From the NCBI RefSeq assembly GCF_011326735.1, contig NZ_JAANCN010000008.1:93726-157725 (forward strand): a stretch of 64,000 nucleotides of DNA, in the 5' to 3' direction. Under the pieces are notes generated by a model. That model was not told where the DNA came from. It was given only the letters and a program-made list of their open reading frames with translations, and did no database searches. Every line of letters begins with the position of its first letter. Within the stretch, counting starts at the first letter, position 1. This DNA comes from Phycicoccus endophyticus. Its GTDB lineage: Bacteria > Actinomycetota > Actinomycetes > Actinomycetales > Dermatophilaceae. Below are positions 19,983-28,055 of the stretch, one piece after another. The translations under genes were made by a program, and so were the position numbers.

Positions 19983-22349
19983 TCAGACCCCCGCCGGCTG
20001 CGGGTCGCCCTCGGCCGCCACGTCCGGGTCGATGTCGTCGCCCCCGATGGCCAGGTCACGGCTGCGCGAGACGGCGACCGCGCCGACGACGACGGCGAAG
20101 GCGACCCCGGCGATCCCGTAGCGGATCGGCGCCGAGGCGCTCGCGCCGATGGACAGGGTGACGATGGCCGGCGCGATGAGCACCGAGACGAGGTTCATCA
20201 CCTTGATCAGCGGGTTGATCGCCGGCCCGGCGGTGTCCTTGAAGGGGTCGCCGACGGTGTCGCCGATGACGGTCGCCGAGTGCGCCTCGGTGCCCTTGCC
20301 TCCGTGGTGGCCGTCCTCGACGATCTTCTTCGCGTTGTCCCACGCCCCACCGGAGTTGGCGAGGAAGACCGCCATGAGAGCACCGGCGGAGATCGCGCCG
20401 GCGAGGAAGCCCGCGAGCGCCCCGACACCGAGGCCGAAGCCCACGGCCACCGGCATCAGCGCGGCGAGCAGGCCCGGGGTGGCGAGCTCGCGCAGCGAGT
20501 CCTTGGTGCAGATGTCGACGACCTTCCCGTACTCGGGCTTGGCCGTGCCCTCCATGATCCCGGGGATGTCGCGGAACTGGCGACGCACCTCGAAGACGAT
20601 GGCGCCGGCCGCGCGGGTCACGGCGTTGATCGCCAGCCCCGAGAAGAGGAAGACCACGGCGGCGCCGATGAGGACGCCGACGAGCGTCGAGGGCATCGTG
20701 ATGAAGCCGAGGGCCTCGGTCTGCCACTGGGTGTACTGCGCCTGGGTCGTGCTGCCCGGGTCGGTGATCCCGTCGACCGCGCTCTGCCAGGCGTCGGTGT
20801 AGGAGCCGAAGAGCGCGGTCGCCGCGAGGACGGCGGTGGCGATGGCGATGCCCTTGGTGATCGCCTTGGTCGTGTTGCCCACGGCGTCGAGCTCGGTGAG
20901 GACCTGGGCCCCCTCCTCGTCGACGTCGCCGGACATCTCGGCGATGCCCTGGGCGTTGTCCGACACCGGCCCGAAGGTGTCCATGGCGACGATGACGCCG
21001 ACGGTCGTCAGCAGCCCGCAGCCGGCCAGTGAGACGAGGAAGAGGGCGAGCGCGGTGGAGCCGCCCCCGAGGAGGAAGGCGAGGTAGACGGCGCCGCCGA
21101 TGATCGCGGCGGTGTACACGGCCGACTCCAGACCGACCCCGATGCCGGAGAGCACGACGGTCGCCGGCCCGGTGAGCGAGGTGCGGGCGACGTCACGGGT
21201 CGGCCGCTTGTCGGTGCCCGTGAAGTGGCCGGTCAGCCAGAGGATGATGCCGGCGAGGACGATGCCGACGACGACCGCGAGCAGCGCGGTGAGCCGGGGG
21301 TCGCCGGTGAGCGCGCTGATCTCGTCGTTGCTCGAGCCGAGGTCGGCGTAGCTGCCGGGCAGGTAGACGAAGGCGGCCACGGCGGAGAGCAGGGCCGAGA
21401 CCACGGCGGCGATGTAGAAGCCGCGGTTGATCGCCCGCAGCGGGTTCTCCCCGGCCCGCGCACGGGTGACGTAGACGCCGAGCAGCGCGGTGAGGGCGCC
21501 GATCGCCGGGACGAGGAGCGGGAAGACCAGCCCGTAGGTGCCGAAGGCCACCGAGCCGAGGATGAGGGCGGCGACGAGGGTGACGGCGTAGGACTCGAAC
21601 AGGTCGGCCGCCATGCCGGCGCAGTCACCGACGTTGTCCCCGACGTTGTCGGCGATCGTCGCGGCGTTGCGCGGGTCGTCCTCGGGGATGCCCGCCTCGA
21701 CCTTGCCGACGAGGTCGGCGCCGACGTCGGCGGCCTTGGTGAAGATGCCGCCGCCGACGCGCATGAACATCGCGAGCAGCGCCGCGCCGAAACCGAAGCC
21801 CTCGAGGACCTTCGGGGCGTCACCTTCGTAGAGGAGCACGACGATCGAGGCGCCGAGCAGGCCCAGCCCCACGGTGGCCATGCCGACGACGCCCCCGGTG
21901 CGGAACGCGATCCGCATCCCGAGGTCGCGGCCGCCGTCGTTCCGGGCGGCCGAGGCGACCCGGACGTTCGCCTTGACCGCGAGGCTCATGCCGAGGTAGC
22001 CGATGGCGGCCGAGAACAGCGCGCCGAGCACGAAGAACCCGGAGCGCCCCCAGCGGATGCCGGTGGTCTCGGCGGGCAGCAGGAGCAGCAGGCCGAAGAC
22101 GAGGACGACGAAGATGCCGAGGGTGCGGAACTGCCGGTTGAGGTAGGCCTGGGCGCCCTCCTCGACGGCCGCGCCGATCGAGCGCATGCTGTCGGTCCCG
22201 GTGTCGGCCGCCAGGACCTGGCGCCGGAACACGAAGCCCATGGCGAGCGCCACGAGCGCGATGACCGCGACCGTGACGACGAGCGTGAGGTTCGTGCCGC
22301 TCAGGTCGAGGCCTCCCGACTCGGCGGTCGCGAGTGCGAGGGGTGCCAT
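19983..22349 (-). CDS. hppA: K+-independent proton-pumping pyrophosphatase
   Basis: Membrane pyrophosphatase of 788 residues and about 16 membrane helices that couples hydrolysis of cytoplasmic pyrophosphate to outward proton transport. Signature motifs are all present: EEGAQAYLNRQ, DVGADLVGKVEAGIPEDDPR, ATIADNVGDNVGDCAGMAAD and the C-terminal ATVIGDTVGDPFKDTAGPA. The lysine in GNTTKAITKG marks the potassium-independent subclass. The ATG has a textbook AAGGAGGA site a few bases upstream, so unlike many neighbours it is not leaderless. The promoter region holds a TACAGT -10 box and a CRP-type site, suggesting control by cAMP receptor protein. Recycling pyrophosphate fits energy-limited growth, and the gene also supplies sink activity for acetyl-CoA synthetase. 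Confidence 0.96.
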   Translation of the reverse strand: MAPLALATAESGGLDLSGTNLTLVVTVAVIALVALAMGFVFRRQVLAADTGTDSMRSIGAAVEEGAQAYLNRQFRTLGIFVVLVFGLLLLLPAETTGIRWGRSGFFVLGALFSAAIGYLGMSLAVKANVRVASAARNDGGRDLGMRIAFRTGGVVGMATVGLGLLGASIVVLLYEGDAPKVLEGFGFGAALLAMFMRVGGGIFTKAADVGADLVGKVEAGIPEDDPRNAATIADNVGDNVGDCAGMAADLFESYAVTLVAALILGSVAFGTYGLVFPLLVPAIGALTALLGVYVTRARAGENPLRAINRGFYIAAVVSALLSAVAAFVYLPGSYADLGSSNDEISALTGDPRLTALLAVVVGIVLAGIILWLTGHFTGTDKRPTRDVARTSLTGPATVVLSGIGVGLESAVYTAAIIGGAVYLAFLLGGGSTALALFLVSLAGCGLLTTVGVIVAMDTFGPVSDNAQGIAEMSGDVDEEGAQVLTELDAVGNTTKAITKGIAIATAVLAATALFGSYTDAWQSAVDGITDPGSTTQAQYTQWQTEALGFITMPSTLVGVLIGAAVVFLFSGLAINAVTRAAGAIVFEVRRQFRDIPGIMEGTAKPEYGKVVDICTKDSLRELATPGLLAALMPVAVGFGLGVGALAGFLAGAISAGALMAVFLANSGGAWDNAKKIVEDGHHGGKGTEAHSATVIGDTVGDPFKDTAGPAINPLIKVMNLVSVLIAPAIVTLSIGASASAPIRYGIAGVAFAVVVGAVAVSRSRDLAIGGDDIDPDVAAEGDPQPAGV

Positions 22350-22420
22350 TCCATCCTCCTTGACGGCGTGGGTCGTCCCCGGGCGCAGGGGTGCGCCGAG
22401 TCGAGGGACGGTTCGCGAGG

Positions 22421-22477
22421 ACTGTACCCGGCGCGCCGGTGTGGACGCCCACCCGGGCGGGAGTGACGCAGTTCACA
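22421..22477 (-). promoter_or_regulatory. hppA promoter with CRP-type site
   Basis: TACAGT (22421-22426 on the minus strand) is a -10 box. Upstream, AGTGA-CGCAGT-TCACA (22462-22477) differs from the TGTGA-N6-TCACA CRP consensus at one position and is centred about 55 bases before the likely start. A crp gene is present in this window at 53124. Confidence 0.5.
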
Positions 22478-22493
22478 CCCCCCGTACCGGTGC

Positions 22494-22829
22494 TCAGCCC
22501 TCGAGCGCCTCCTCGACGGTGCCGAAGATGCCGAAGACCTTGTCCAGACCGGTGATCCGGAACACCCGCAGGATGCGCTCGCTCGTGCACACCAGCCGCA
22601 GCCACCCGGAGCTGTTGCGCACGAGCTTGAGCCGACCGACGAGGACGCCGAGCCCGGTGGAGTCGAGGAAGGAGACGGCGTCGAGGTCGACGACGAGGCG
22701 GGTGCGCCCCTCGGCGACCTCCGCATCGAGGGCCTGCCGCAGCTGGGCGGCGCTGTGGACGTCGACCTCGCCCTCGACGGTGACGATGCCGATGTCGTCG
22801 CGCCGGGAGGTCGTGACGGAGAGCTCCAC
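22494..22829 (-). CDS. STAS-domain anti-sigma factor antagonist
   Basis: A 111-residue single-domain protein of the SpoIIAA/RsbV class. The conserved phosphorylation segment reads SFLDSTGLGVLVGRL, in which the serine of DST is normally phosphorylated by a cognate anti-sigma kinase; the N-terminal strand pattern IGIVTVEGEVDVHSAAQLR is typical. Unphosphorylated protein would bind the anti-sigma factor and free a sigma factor. No kinase or sigma gene is next to it, so the partner is elsewhere. The GTG start at 22829 has GAGGAG nine bases upstream. It is divergent from the helicase gene and lies 144 bases before hppA. Confidence 0.92.
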   Translation of the reverse strand: MELSVTTSRRDDIGIVTVEGEVDVHSAAQLRQALDAEVAEGRTRLVVDLDAVSFLDSTGLGVLVGRLKLVRNSSGWLRLVCTSERILRVFRITGLDKVFGIFGTVEEALEG

Positions 22830-22897
22830 GCGTCTGGCTCCTCGGGGTGGGCGGTCCTCGCGGTCCCAGGGTGGACGGGAGCGTCGGGACCAAGGAT

Positions 22898-22903
22898 TAC
22901 CGT
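22898..22903 (+). promoter_or_regulatory. Leaderless -10 box for the helicase gene
   Basis: TACCGT ends seven bases before the GTG start at 22911. Confidence 0.6.
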
Positions 22904-22910
22904 AGCCGCC

Positions 22911-25190
22911 GTGTCCAGCCCGGCCCAGCACCTCCAGCGGATCGCCCGGCGGTCCGACACCGGGCGGCTCATGCACCTCGAGGTGCTGGCGGCGCGCCCG
23001 CCGCGGCTCGCCCAGTGGCCCGAGGGGGTGGCCCCGGCGGTGCTGGCGGCACTGCTCGGGGCCGGGGTCGAGCGGCCGTGGTCCCACCAGCGCGAGGCCA
23101 TCGACCTCGCGAGCGCCGGTACCCACGTCGTCCTCTCGACCGGCACCGCCTCGGGCAAGTCCCTCGGCTACCTCGTGCCGGTCCTCGCGAGCCTGGCCGA
23201 GCGGCCCGCGTCCGGGCTGAGCGGCCCGAGCGCGCTCTACCTCTCGCCGACGAAGGCGCTCGCGGCCGACCAGCTCGCCCGGGTGGACCGGCTCGCCGTC
23301 CCCGGGGTGCGGGCCGCGACCTACGACGGGGACACCCCACCGGAGGAGCGTCGCTGGGTCCGCGAGCACGCCAACCTCGTCCTGACCAACCCCGACCTGC
23401 TCCACCACTCGCTGCTGCCCGGGCACGAGCGGTGGTCGCGCTTCCTGCGCGGTCTGCGGTACGTCGTCGTCGACGAGTGCCACGTCTACCGCGGGGTGTT
23501 CGGCTCGCACGTCGCCGCGGTGCTGCGGCGGCTGCGCCGGGTGGCCGCCCGGTACGGCGCCTCGCCGACCTTCGTGCTCGCCTCGGCCACGGTGAGCGAC
23601 CCCGCGGAGCACGCCGCCCGGCTCACCGGGCTGCCCGTGCGGGCGGTCACCGACGACGGCTCGCCACGAGGGGCGATGACCTTCGCGCTGTGGGAGCCCG
23701 CGGCCGACGAGGAGGGCGCCCGACGCTCCGCGACGACGGAGGCGGCCGCCCTGATGGCCGACCTCGTCGGCCACGGGGTGCAGACGGTCGCGTTCGCCCG
23801 CAGCCGCGCCGGCGCGGAGGCGCTCGCCAGCGGCGCCCGGCGCCGGCTCGCCGCCGAGCACCCGCAGGCCGTGGAGTCGGTCGCCGCCTACCGCGGTGGC
23901 TATCTCCCCCAGGACCGGCGCGAGCTCGAGGCGGGGCTGCGCGCGGGCTCCCTGCGCGGCCTCGCGGCGACGAACGCGCTCGAGCTCGGGGTGGACGTCA
24001 GCGGGCTGGACGCCGTCGTCATGGCCGGCTGGCCGGGGCGGCGGGCCAGCCTGTGGCAGCAGGCGGGGCGGGCCGGCCGCTCCGGTGGCGAGTCGCTCGC
24101 CGTCCTCGTCGCCGCCGACGACCCGCTGGACGGCTACCTCGTGCGCCATCCCGAGGCGCTGTTCGGGGCACCGGTCGAGAGCACGGTCCTCGACCCGGAG
24201 AATCCGCAAGTCCTCGCGCCGCACCTGGCCGCCGCGGCGGCGGAGCTGCCGCTCGTGGAGGACGACCTGGGCCTCTTCGGCGAGGGGTCGCGCCGGCTGC
24301 TCGACGTGCTCGTCGAGAGCGGCATCCTCCGGCGGCGCCCGGCCGGGTGGTTCTGGGCGCGGCAGGACCGGCCCGCCGCACACATCTCGCTGCGCGGGGC
24401 CAGTGAGGTGGTGGCCGTCGTCGAGCGCCGCACCGGGCGGGTCGTGGGCACGGTCGACGAGGCCGCGGCGCACAGCCAGGTGCACACCGGGGCGGTGCAC
24501 GTCCACCAGGGCGAGGCGTGGGTGGTGACCGAGCTCGACCTCGAGGCCCGGGTGGCCCACGTCGTCCGGGGCGACCCGGGGTGGTCGACGCAGGCGGAGT
24601 CGGTGAGCCGGTTCGACATTCTCGCCACCGAGCGCTCCGCGCAGCGGGCCCGGGTGGTGACCTCCTTCGGCACGGTGCGCGTCACGAGCCGGGTCACCGG
24701 GTTCACCCGCCGTCTGCCGGGGGGCGAGGTCGTCGGGCGGCATGCCCTGGACCTGCCGGAGCGGACCCTGACGACCAAGGCCGTCTGGTGGACGGTCGAG
24801 CCCGAGGTGCTCACCGCGGCGGGCGTCGAGGAGGCGGCCGTCCCCGGCGCGCTGCACGGCGCCGAGCACGCGGCCATCGGGATGCTGCCGCTCGTCGCCA
24901 CCTCGGACCGCTGGGACGTCGGCGGCGTCTCGACGGCCCGGCACCCGGACACCGGGCTGCCCACGGTCATGGTCTTCGACGGCTACCCGGGGGGTGCCGG
25001 CTTCGCGGAGCGGGCGAGCGAGAGGTTCCAGGCGTGGGTGCGAGCCACCCGGGACGCCGTGCTCGCCTGCCCGTGCGCCGACGGCTGCCCGGCGTGCGTG
25101 CAGTCGCCCAAGTGCGGCAACGGCAACGACCCGCTCGACAAGGCCGGCGCCGTGGCCGTCCTCGACCTGGCCGTCGCCGGCGCCGGCTGA
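22911..25190 (+). CDS. DEAD/DEAH-box helicase of the MrfA/SftH family
   Basis: Superfamily 2 helicase of about 759 residues. Motif I is VVLSTGTASGKSLGYLVPVL near residue 70, motif II is YVVVDECHVYRG (DECH), motif III SATVSDP, and motif VI QQAGRAGRSG. The C-terminus carries the DUF1998 domain with the four-cysteine metal site CPCADGCPACVQSPKCGNGN characteristic of B. subtilis MrfA (mitomycin repair) and mycobacterial SftH. It is the 3-prime-to-5-prime helicase that gives its name to the actinobacterial helicase/secretion neighbourhood, and here too lies beside the Tad locus. GTG start is leaderless. A role in repair of crosslinked or alkylated DNA is inferred from the family. Confidence 0.93.
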   Translation: MSSPAQHLQRIARRSDTGRLMHLEVLAARPPRLAQWPEGVAPAVLAALLGAGVERPWSHQREAIDLASAGTHVVLSTGTASGKSLGYLVPVLASLAERPASGLSGPSALYLSPTKALAADQLARVDRLAVPGVRAATYDGDTPPEERRWVREHANLVLTNPDLLHHSLLPGHERWSRFLRGLRYVVVDECHVYRGVFGSHVAAVLRRLRRVAARYGASPTFVLASATVSDPAEHAARLTGLPVRAVTDDGSPRGAMTFALWEPAADEEGARRSATTEAAALMADLVGHGVQTVAFARSRAGAEALASGARRRLAAEHPQAVESVAAYRGGYLPQDRRELEAGLRAGSLRGLAATNALELGVDVSGLDAVVMAGWPGRRASLWQQAGRAGRSGGESLAVLVAADDPLDGYLVRHPEALFGAPVESTVLDPENPQVLAPHLAAAAAELPLVEDDLGLFGEGSRRLLDVLVESGILRRRPAGWFWARQDRPAAHISLRGASEVVAVVERRTGRVVGTVDEAAAHSQVHTGAVHVHQGEAWVVTELDLEARVAHVVRGDPGWSTQAESVSRFDILATERSAQRARVVTSFGTVRVTSRVTGFTRRLPGGEVVGRHALDLPERTLTTKAVWWTVEPEVLTAAGVEEAAVPGALHGAEHAAIGMLPLVATSDRWDVGGVSTARHPDTGLPTVMVFDGYPGGAGFAERASERFQAWVRATRDAVLACPCADGCPACVQSPKCGNGNDPLDKAGAVAVLDLAVAGAG

Positions 25191-26125
25191 CCCCGAGCGG
25201 GCACGGTCCGCGTTCGACGGGCATCCGGGCTGGTCAGCGGAGTAGCGTGCCCGCCATGGTCCTCCTCGGCGTCGTCCTCGTCCTGCTCGGCCTGGGGCTG
25301 GGCGCCCTCCTCGTCGCGGGCTCGGTGCGCCTCGACGACCCGGTGCCGGTCCACGTGCTCGGGGGCACCATCGAGCTGCCTCCGGTGGTCTTCCTCGTGA
25401 GCGGCATGGTCGTCATCTCGATCTTCTGGCTCGGCTGGGTGGTCCTGCGGACCGGGCTCAAGCGCGGCCACCGGCGGCGCGTCGAGGCCCGGGAGGCGCG
25501 CAAGGCGGCCGAGGAGGAGCGGCTCGCCCAGGAGCAGCGGATGAAGGAGGAGGTCGAGGCGCGCGAGCGTGCCCTCGAGGCCGAGCGCCGCCGACACGAG
25601 GAGGAGACCGCCCGGCTGCGGCAGGAGGCCGAGCAGCGGGTGGCCGAGCAGCACGTCGCGACCGAGACGGCGCGCCGTCGGGCCGAGGTGGCCGAGGCCC
25701 GGACCGAGGAGGAGGGCCCCGCGCCCGAGGCTCCCCGCTGAGCGGAGCGACGCCGGGCCGGCACGCGCTCGGGCCAGAACAGCGCGTGGCAGCCCCGGCC
25801 ACCACAGCGTGGGGCGCCGCTCGACCCGTAGCTCGGTGAGGACGCTGCCGTCGGGAAGCGCCGTGCAGCTGCTGAGCCGCCCGCCGTTGGCGCGGGCCAC
25901 CGACTCCGCGGCGCGGCAGTCGGCCGCGCCCCCGGCCGGGAGCGGACCGGCGGCGGCGAGCGCGGCCAGGTCGGCCGCGGCTCGTGCCCGGTGGACGTCG
26001 GCGACCACCGACGTCAGCACGAGGGCACCCACGAGCACCGCCACGAGCACCCCGATACCGCCGCTGACGAGCACGGTGGCGCTCCCGCGCTCGGACCGCG
26101 ACGGCCGCCGACGGACCGCTCTCAC
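24983..26125 (-). CDS. TadE-like protein (Rv3654c type) with no stop codon of its own
   Basis: Last gene of the Tad locus. The first 125 residues or so match the small helicase/secretion-neighbourhood TadE-like proteins: basic start RAVRRRPSRSERGSATVLV, one membrane helix (GIGVLVAVLVGALVLTSVVA), then RARAAADLAALAAAGPL and a Trp-rich end (RRPTLWWPGLPRAVLARARA, near 25755). Homologues normally stop there. Here the frame continues for about 255 further codons, antisense through the gene at 25256-25741 and into the helicase gene, before a stop at 24983. That extension has low-complexity antisense composition and is probably not a functional domain. GTG start overlaps the upstream stop by four bases. 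A frameshift or a lost stop is possible. Confidence 0.6.
   Translation of the reverse strand: MRAVRRRPSRSERGSATVLVSGGIGVLVAVLVGALVLTSVVADVHRARAAADLAALAAAGPLPAGGAADCRAAESVARANGGRLSSCTALPDGSVLTELRVERRPTLWWPGLPRAVLARARAGPASLRSAGSLGRGALLLGPGLGHLGPTARRLGRDVLLGHPLLGLLPQPGGLLLVSAALGLEGTLARLDLLLHPLLLGEPLLLGRLARLPGLDAPPVAALEPGPQDHPAEPEDRDDDHAAHEEDHRRQLDGAPEHVDRHRVVEAHRARDEEGAQPQAEQDEDDAEEDHGGHATPLTSPDARRTRTVPARGQPAPATARSRTATAPALSSGSLPLPHLGDCTHAGQPSAHGQASTASRVARTHAWNLSLARSAKPAPPG
25243..25248 (+). promoter_or_regulatory. Leaderless -10 box
   Basis: TAGCGT ends seven bases before the ATG at 25256. Confidence 0.55.
25256..25741 (+). CDS. Membrane protein with coiled-coil tail
   Basis: A 161-residue protein of unknown function. 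Two hydrophobic segments (LLGVVLVLLGLGLGALLVAG and VVFLVSGMVVISIFWLGWVV) are followed from about residue 65 by an uninterrupted charged helix rich in Glu, Arg and Ala (EARKAAEEERLAQEQRMKEE and onward), a likely coiled coil, ending in an acidic EEEGPAPEAPR tail. The short loop between the helices contains VPVHVLGGTIELPPV. The message is probably leaderless. It lies just after the helicase and is entirely overlapped on the other strand by the run-on frame of the TadE-like gene. No named family is recognised. Confidence 0.85.
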   Translation: MVLLGVVLVLLGLGLGALLVAGSVRLDDPVPVHVLGGTIELPPVVFLVSGMVVISIFWLGWVVLRTGLKRGHRRRVEAREARKAAEEERLAQEQRMKEEVEARERALEAERRRHEEETARLRQEAEQRVAEQHVATETARRRAEVAEARTEEEGPAPEAPR

Positions 26126-26481
26126 GGTGATCCCTCCCGACGGGCGACGGCCTCCCCCTGCGGGGTGAGAGGGGCCCCGAGCACCGCGAGCGGCTCGGGC
26201 GCCGAGCCACGGACCCGCACGAGCACCTGCTCCTCGCGGACCTCGAGGGTGACCTCGGCGCCGGACGGGGCGAGCGCCGCCACCCGGTTGCGCACCGTGG
26301 CGGCGGGCTCGCCGCGGGCGAGCAGCCGGGCGCCGGCCGCGGCCGCGTCCACGCAGCGCACCCGGTCGATACCGACCCGGACCGCGGAGAGGGCCACCGC
26401 AAGGACGAGGAGCAGGGCGGGGATGGCCACGGCCAGCTCGGCCGTGGCCATCCCCTGCTCGCGCCGGCCGGGCCGCCTCAC
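26122..26481 (-). CDS. TadE-like pilus assembly protein (Rv3655c type)
   Basis: A 119-residue pseudopilin-like protein. After a basic leader (RRPGRREQG) comes MATAELAVAIPALLLVLAVA, with glutamate at position 5 after the glycine, the type IV prepilin-like cleavage context, then a membrane helix and a beta-rich exported domain. TadE-type minor pseudopilins help assemble Flp-type pili. The GTG start overlaps the pilin gene stop by four bases and the stop overlaps the next TadE-like start by four bases. No prepilin peptidase gene is visible in the window, so processing must depend on one encoded elsewhere. Confidence 0.85.
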   Translation of the reverse strand: MRRPGRREQGMATAELAVAIPALLLVLAVALSAVRVGIDRVRCVDAAAAGARLLARGEPAATVRNRVAALAPSGAEVTLEVREEQVLVRVRGSAPEPLAVLGAPLTPQGEAVARREGSP

Positions 26482-26678
26482 GTGCCGAGCGCACCGACGA
26501 TGATGCTCGTCAGCGCGCTCTTGACCGGCCCGGACTTGACGACGACGAGCAGCAGCGCCGCGAACGCGACCGCCGCCACGGTGCCCACCGCGTACTCGGC
26601 GGTGGTCATCCCGGCCTCGCCGGCCCGCGTCAGCCGCCGCGTGGTGGCGTGCACCCGCGCCATCAGACGTGCCCTCAT
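26478..26678 (-). CDS. Flp-type pilin (DUF4244, Rv3656c type)
   Basis: A 66-residue major pilin candidate. Basic N-terminal leader (MRARLMARVHATTRRLTRAG), then the processing region EAG/MTTAEYAVGTVAAVAFAA in which cleavage after glycine would leave glutamate at position 5, followed by one hydrophobic helix and a short tail. That is the Flp pilin pattern. The ATG has a strong AAGGAGGAG site directly upstream, the best ribosome-binding site of the locus, which fits a protein needed in high copy. It lies about 130 bases after tadC, and overlaps the TadE-like gene by four bases. Confidence 0.88.
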   Translation of the reverse strand: MRARLMARVHATTRRLTRAGEAGMTTAEYAVGTVAAVAFAALLLVVVKSGPVKSALTSIIVGALGT

Positions 26679-26808
26679 GGCTCCTCCTTCGTGTCGTGGG
26701 GCGCGCGCTGCGCCCCCTCGGGACCACGCTGGCGCGGGCGGGGCCGCCCGGCGACGGGGCCGGGCCGATCTGTGGACGGCCCAGGCCCCGGCGCCGGCCT
26801 GTGGACGC

Positions 26809-27339
26809 TCACCCGAGGCTCCCGAGCAGGAGGAGGACGACCGGGACCACGGTGGTGGCGACGAACCCCGGCAGGAAGCAGAGCCCGAGCGGCAGCACGA
26901 GCAGCACCCCGGCGCGCTGGACGGCGGACTCGACACGACGCGACTCCGCGACCCGGATCCGCTCGGCGGCCGCGTCGAGCAGACCCGCGGGACCCGCGCC
27001 GGCAGCGGTCGCGGCGTGCCACGCGGCCGCGGCGGGAGCCCAGCCCGGCCCCACCCGCGACCACGCCCGCTCGTGCCCCTCGCCCCAGCGCTGGGCAGCC
27101 GCGACGACACCGAGCTCGCGCCCGGCGGGCGTCGGGTCGACGGTGGAGACCGCCTCGAGGCACTCGAGGGTGCCGCCACCGCCCCGGAGAGCCGCCGCGA
27201 GCAGCACGAGGGCGACCGCGGCGTCCTCGAGGGTGGCCGCTTCGGCCGGCGGGGCCACCGACCGCGGTCGCCCGGGGAGCCGGCGGACGGGACGGGGAAG
27301 GACGAGCACGGCGGCCACGACGAGGAGGGCGCAGAGCAT
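26809..27339 (-). CDS. tadC: Tad secretion inner-membrane protein, TadC-like (T2SSF domain)
   Basis: A short type II secretion system F-domain protein of 176 residues. N-terminal membrane helix (LCALLVVAAVLVLPRPVRRL), a helical cytoplasmic T2SSF domain with AVALVLLAAALRGGGGTLEC and RRVESAVQRAGVLLVLPLGL, and a C-terminal membrane segment ending in TTVVPVVLLLLGSLG. With TadB it forms the membrane platform on which the TadA ATPase acts. The ATG at 27339 shares one base with the TadB stop (TGATG) and has GGGAG six bases upstream; the GTG at 27342 is an alternative start. Confidence 0.88.
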   Translation of the reverse strand: MLCALLVVAAVLVLPRPVRRLPGRPRSVAPPAEAATLEDAAVALVLLAAALRGGGGTLECLEAVSTVDPTPAGRELGVVAAAQRWGEGHERAWSRVGPGWAPAAAAWHAATAAGAGPAGLLDAAAERIRVAESRRVESAVQRAGVLLVLPLGLCFLPGFVATTVVPVVLLLLGSLG

Positions 27340-28055
27340 CACCCGCTCCCGGAGGTCCGCCCGGGCCGGGCCGCCCCGCCGACCATCCGCCGGGCCCACG
27401 CCCAGCCGAGCGCGGTGAGGACCAGACCGCAGCACGCGGCGGCGCGGGCGGCCGCGGACCCGTACAGCTGCACCGGCGACAGCCCGAGCAGAGCGCCGAC
27501 GACGGGCCCCCCGAACGGCAGGGCCGTGAGTAGGCGCATCGAGGCCCGTGGCCCGGAGAGCGCGGAGTCGGTCCGCTCCTGGGCGGCGGCGCGGGCCCGC
27601 AGCGCCGCCGCGGCCGCCGCCGTGGTGCGGGAGGCCTCCGACCCGGTCAGCTGCGAGAGCCGCCAGGCCCGGCCCACGACGGCGAGCGCGGCCCGGTCCG
27701 GGGGCGCCGCCTCGGGACCGGCCGTGCCGACCACGACGTCGGCCGGCCCGGCGCCGGTGGTGTGCGCCTCGTGCAGCGCGGCGAGCATCCAGGGCGCCTG
27801 CTCCTGCACCGCGGGGGCCCTGGCCGCGACCTCGACCGCCGCCGGGAGGTCCAGGCCCGCCCGCAGGCCGACCGCCGTGACCTCGGCGAGGTCGGCCACC
27901 CACCCCGCACCCGGCCGGCCCCGCCCACCGCGCACCCGGCGGGCGACCCGGGCCGACCAGGGTGGGCGCCGAGGCGCAGACCGTGCCGGCGCGGCCGGGA
28001 CCCCGACCGCGAGCAGCACCGCCAGGGCGACGAGCACCGCCGCGAGCACGCTCAC
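27339..28055 (-). CDS. tadB: Tad secretion inner-membrane protein, TadB-like (T2SSF domain)
   Basis: Platform protein of the Tad/Flp assembly machine, 238 residues. A signal-anchor-like helix (SVLAAVLVALAVLLAVGVPA) is followed by the T2SSF domain (VADLAEVTAVGLRAGLDLPA and RAWRLSQLTGSEASRTTAAA) and two C-terminal membrane helices, the last in CGLVLTALGWAWARRMVGG. GTG start overlaps the TadA stop by four bases, and the stop overlaps the TadC start. High alanine content is typical of these proteins. Identification rests on motif style plus the conserved neighbourhood. Confidence 0.88.
   Translation of the reverse strand: MSVLAAVLVALAVLLAVGVPAAPARSAPRRPPWSARVARRVRGGRGRPGAGWVADLAEVTAVGLRAGLDLPAAVEVAARAPAVQEQAPWMLAALHEAHTTGAGPADVVVGTAGPEAAPPDRAALAVVGRAWRLSQLTGSEASRTTAAAAAALRARAAAQERTDSALSGPRASMRLLTALPFGGPVVGALLGLSPVQLYGSAAARAAACCGLVLTALGWAWARRMVGGAARPGRTSGSG

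Noticed and set aside
24518..25255. Plus-strand frame leading into the coiled-coil gene
   Set aside because: It is out of frame with the helicase gene that clearly occupies this stretch; the real start is at 25256.
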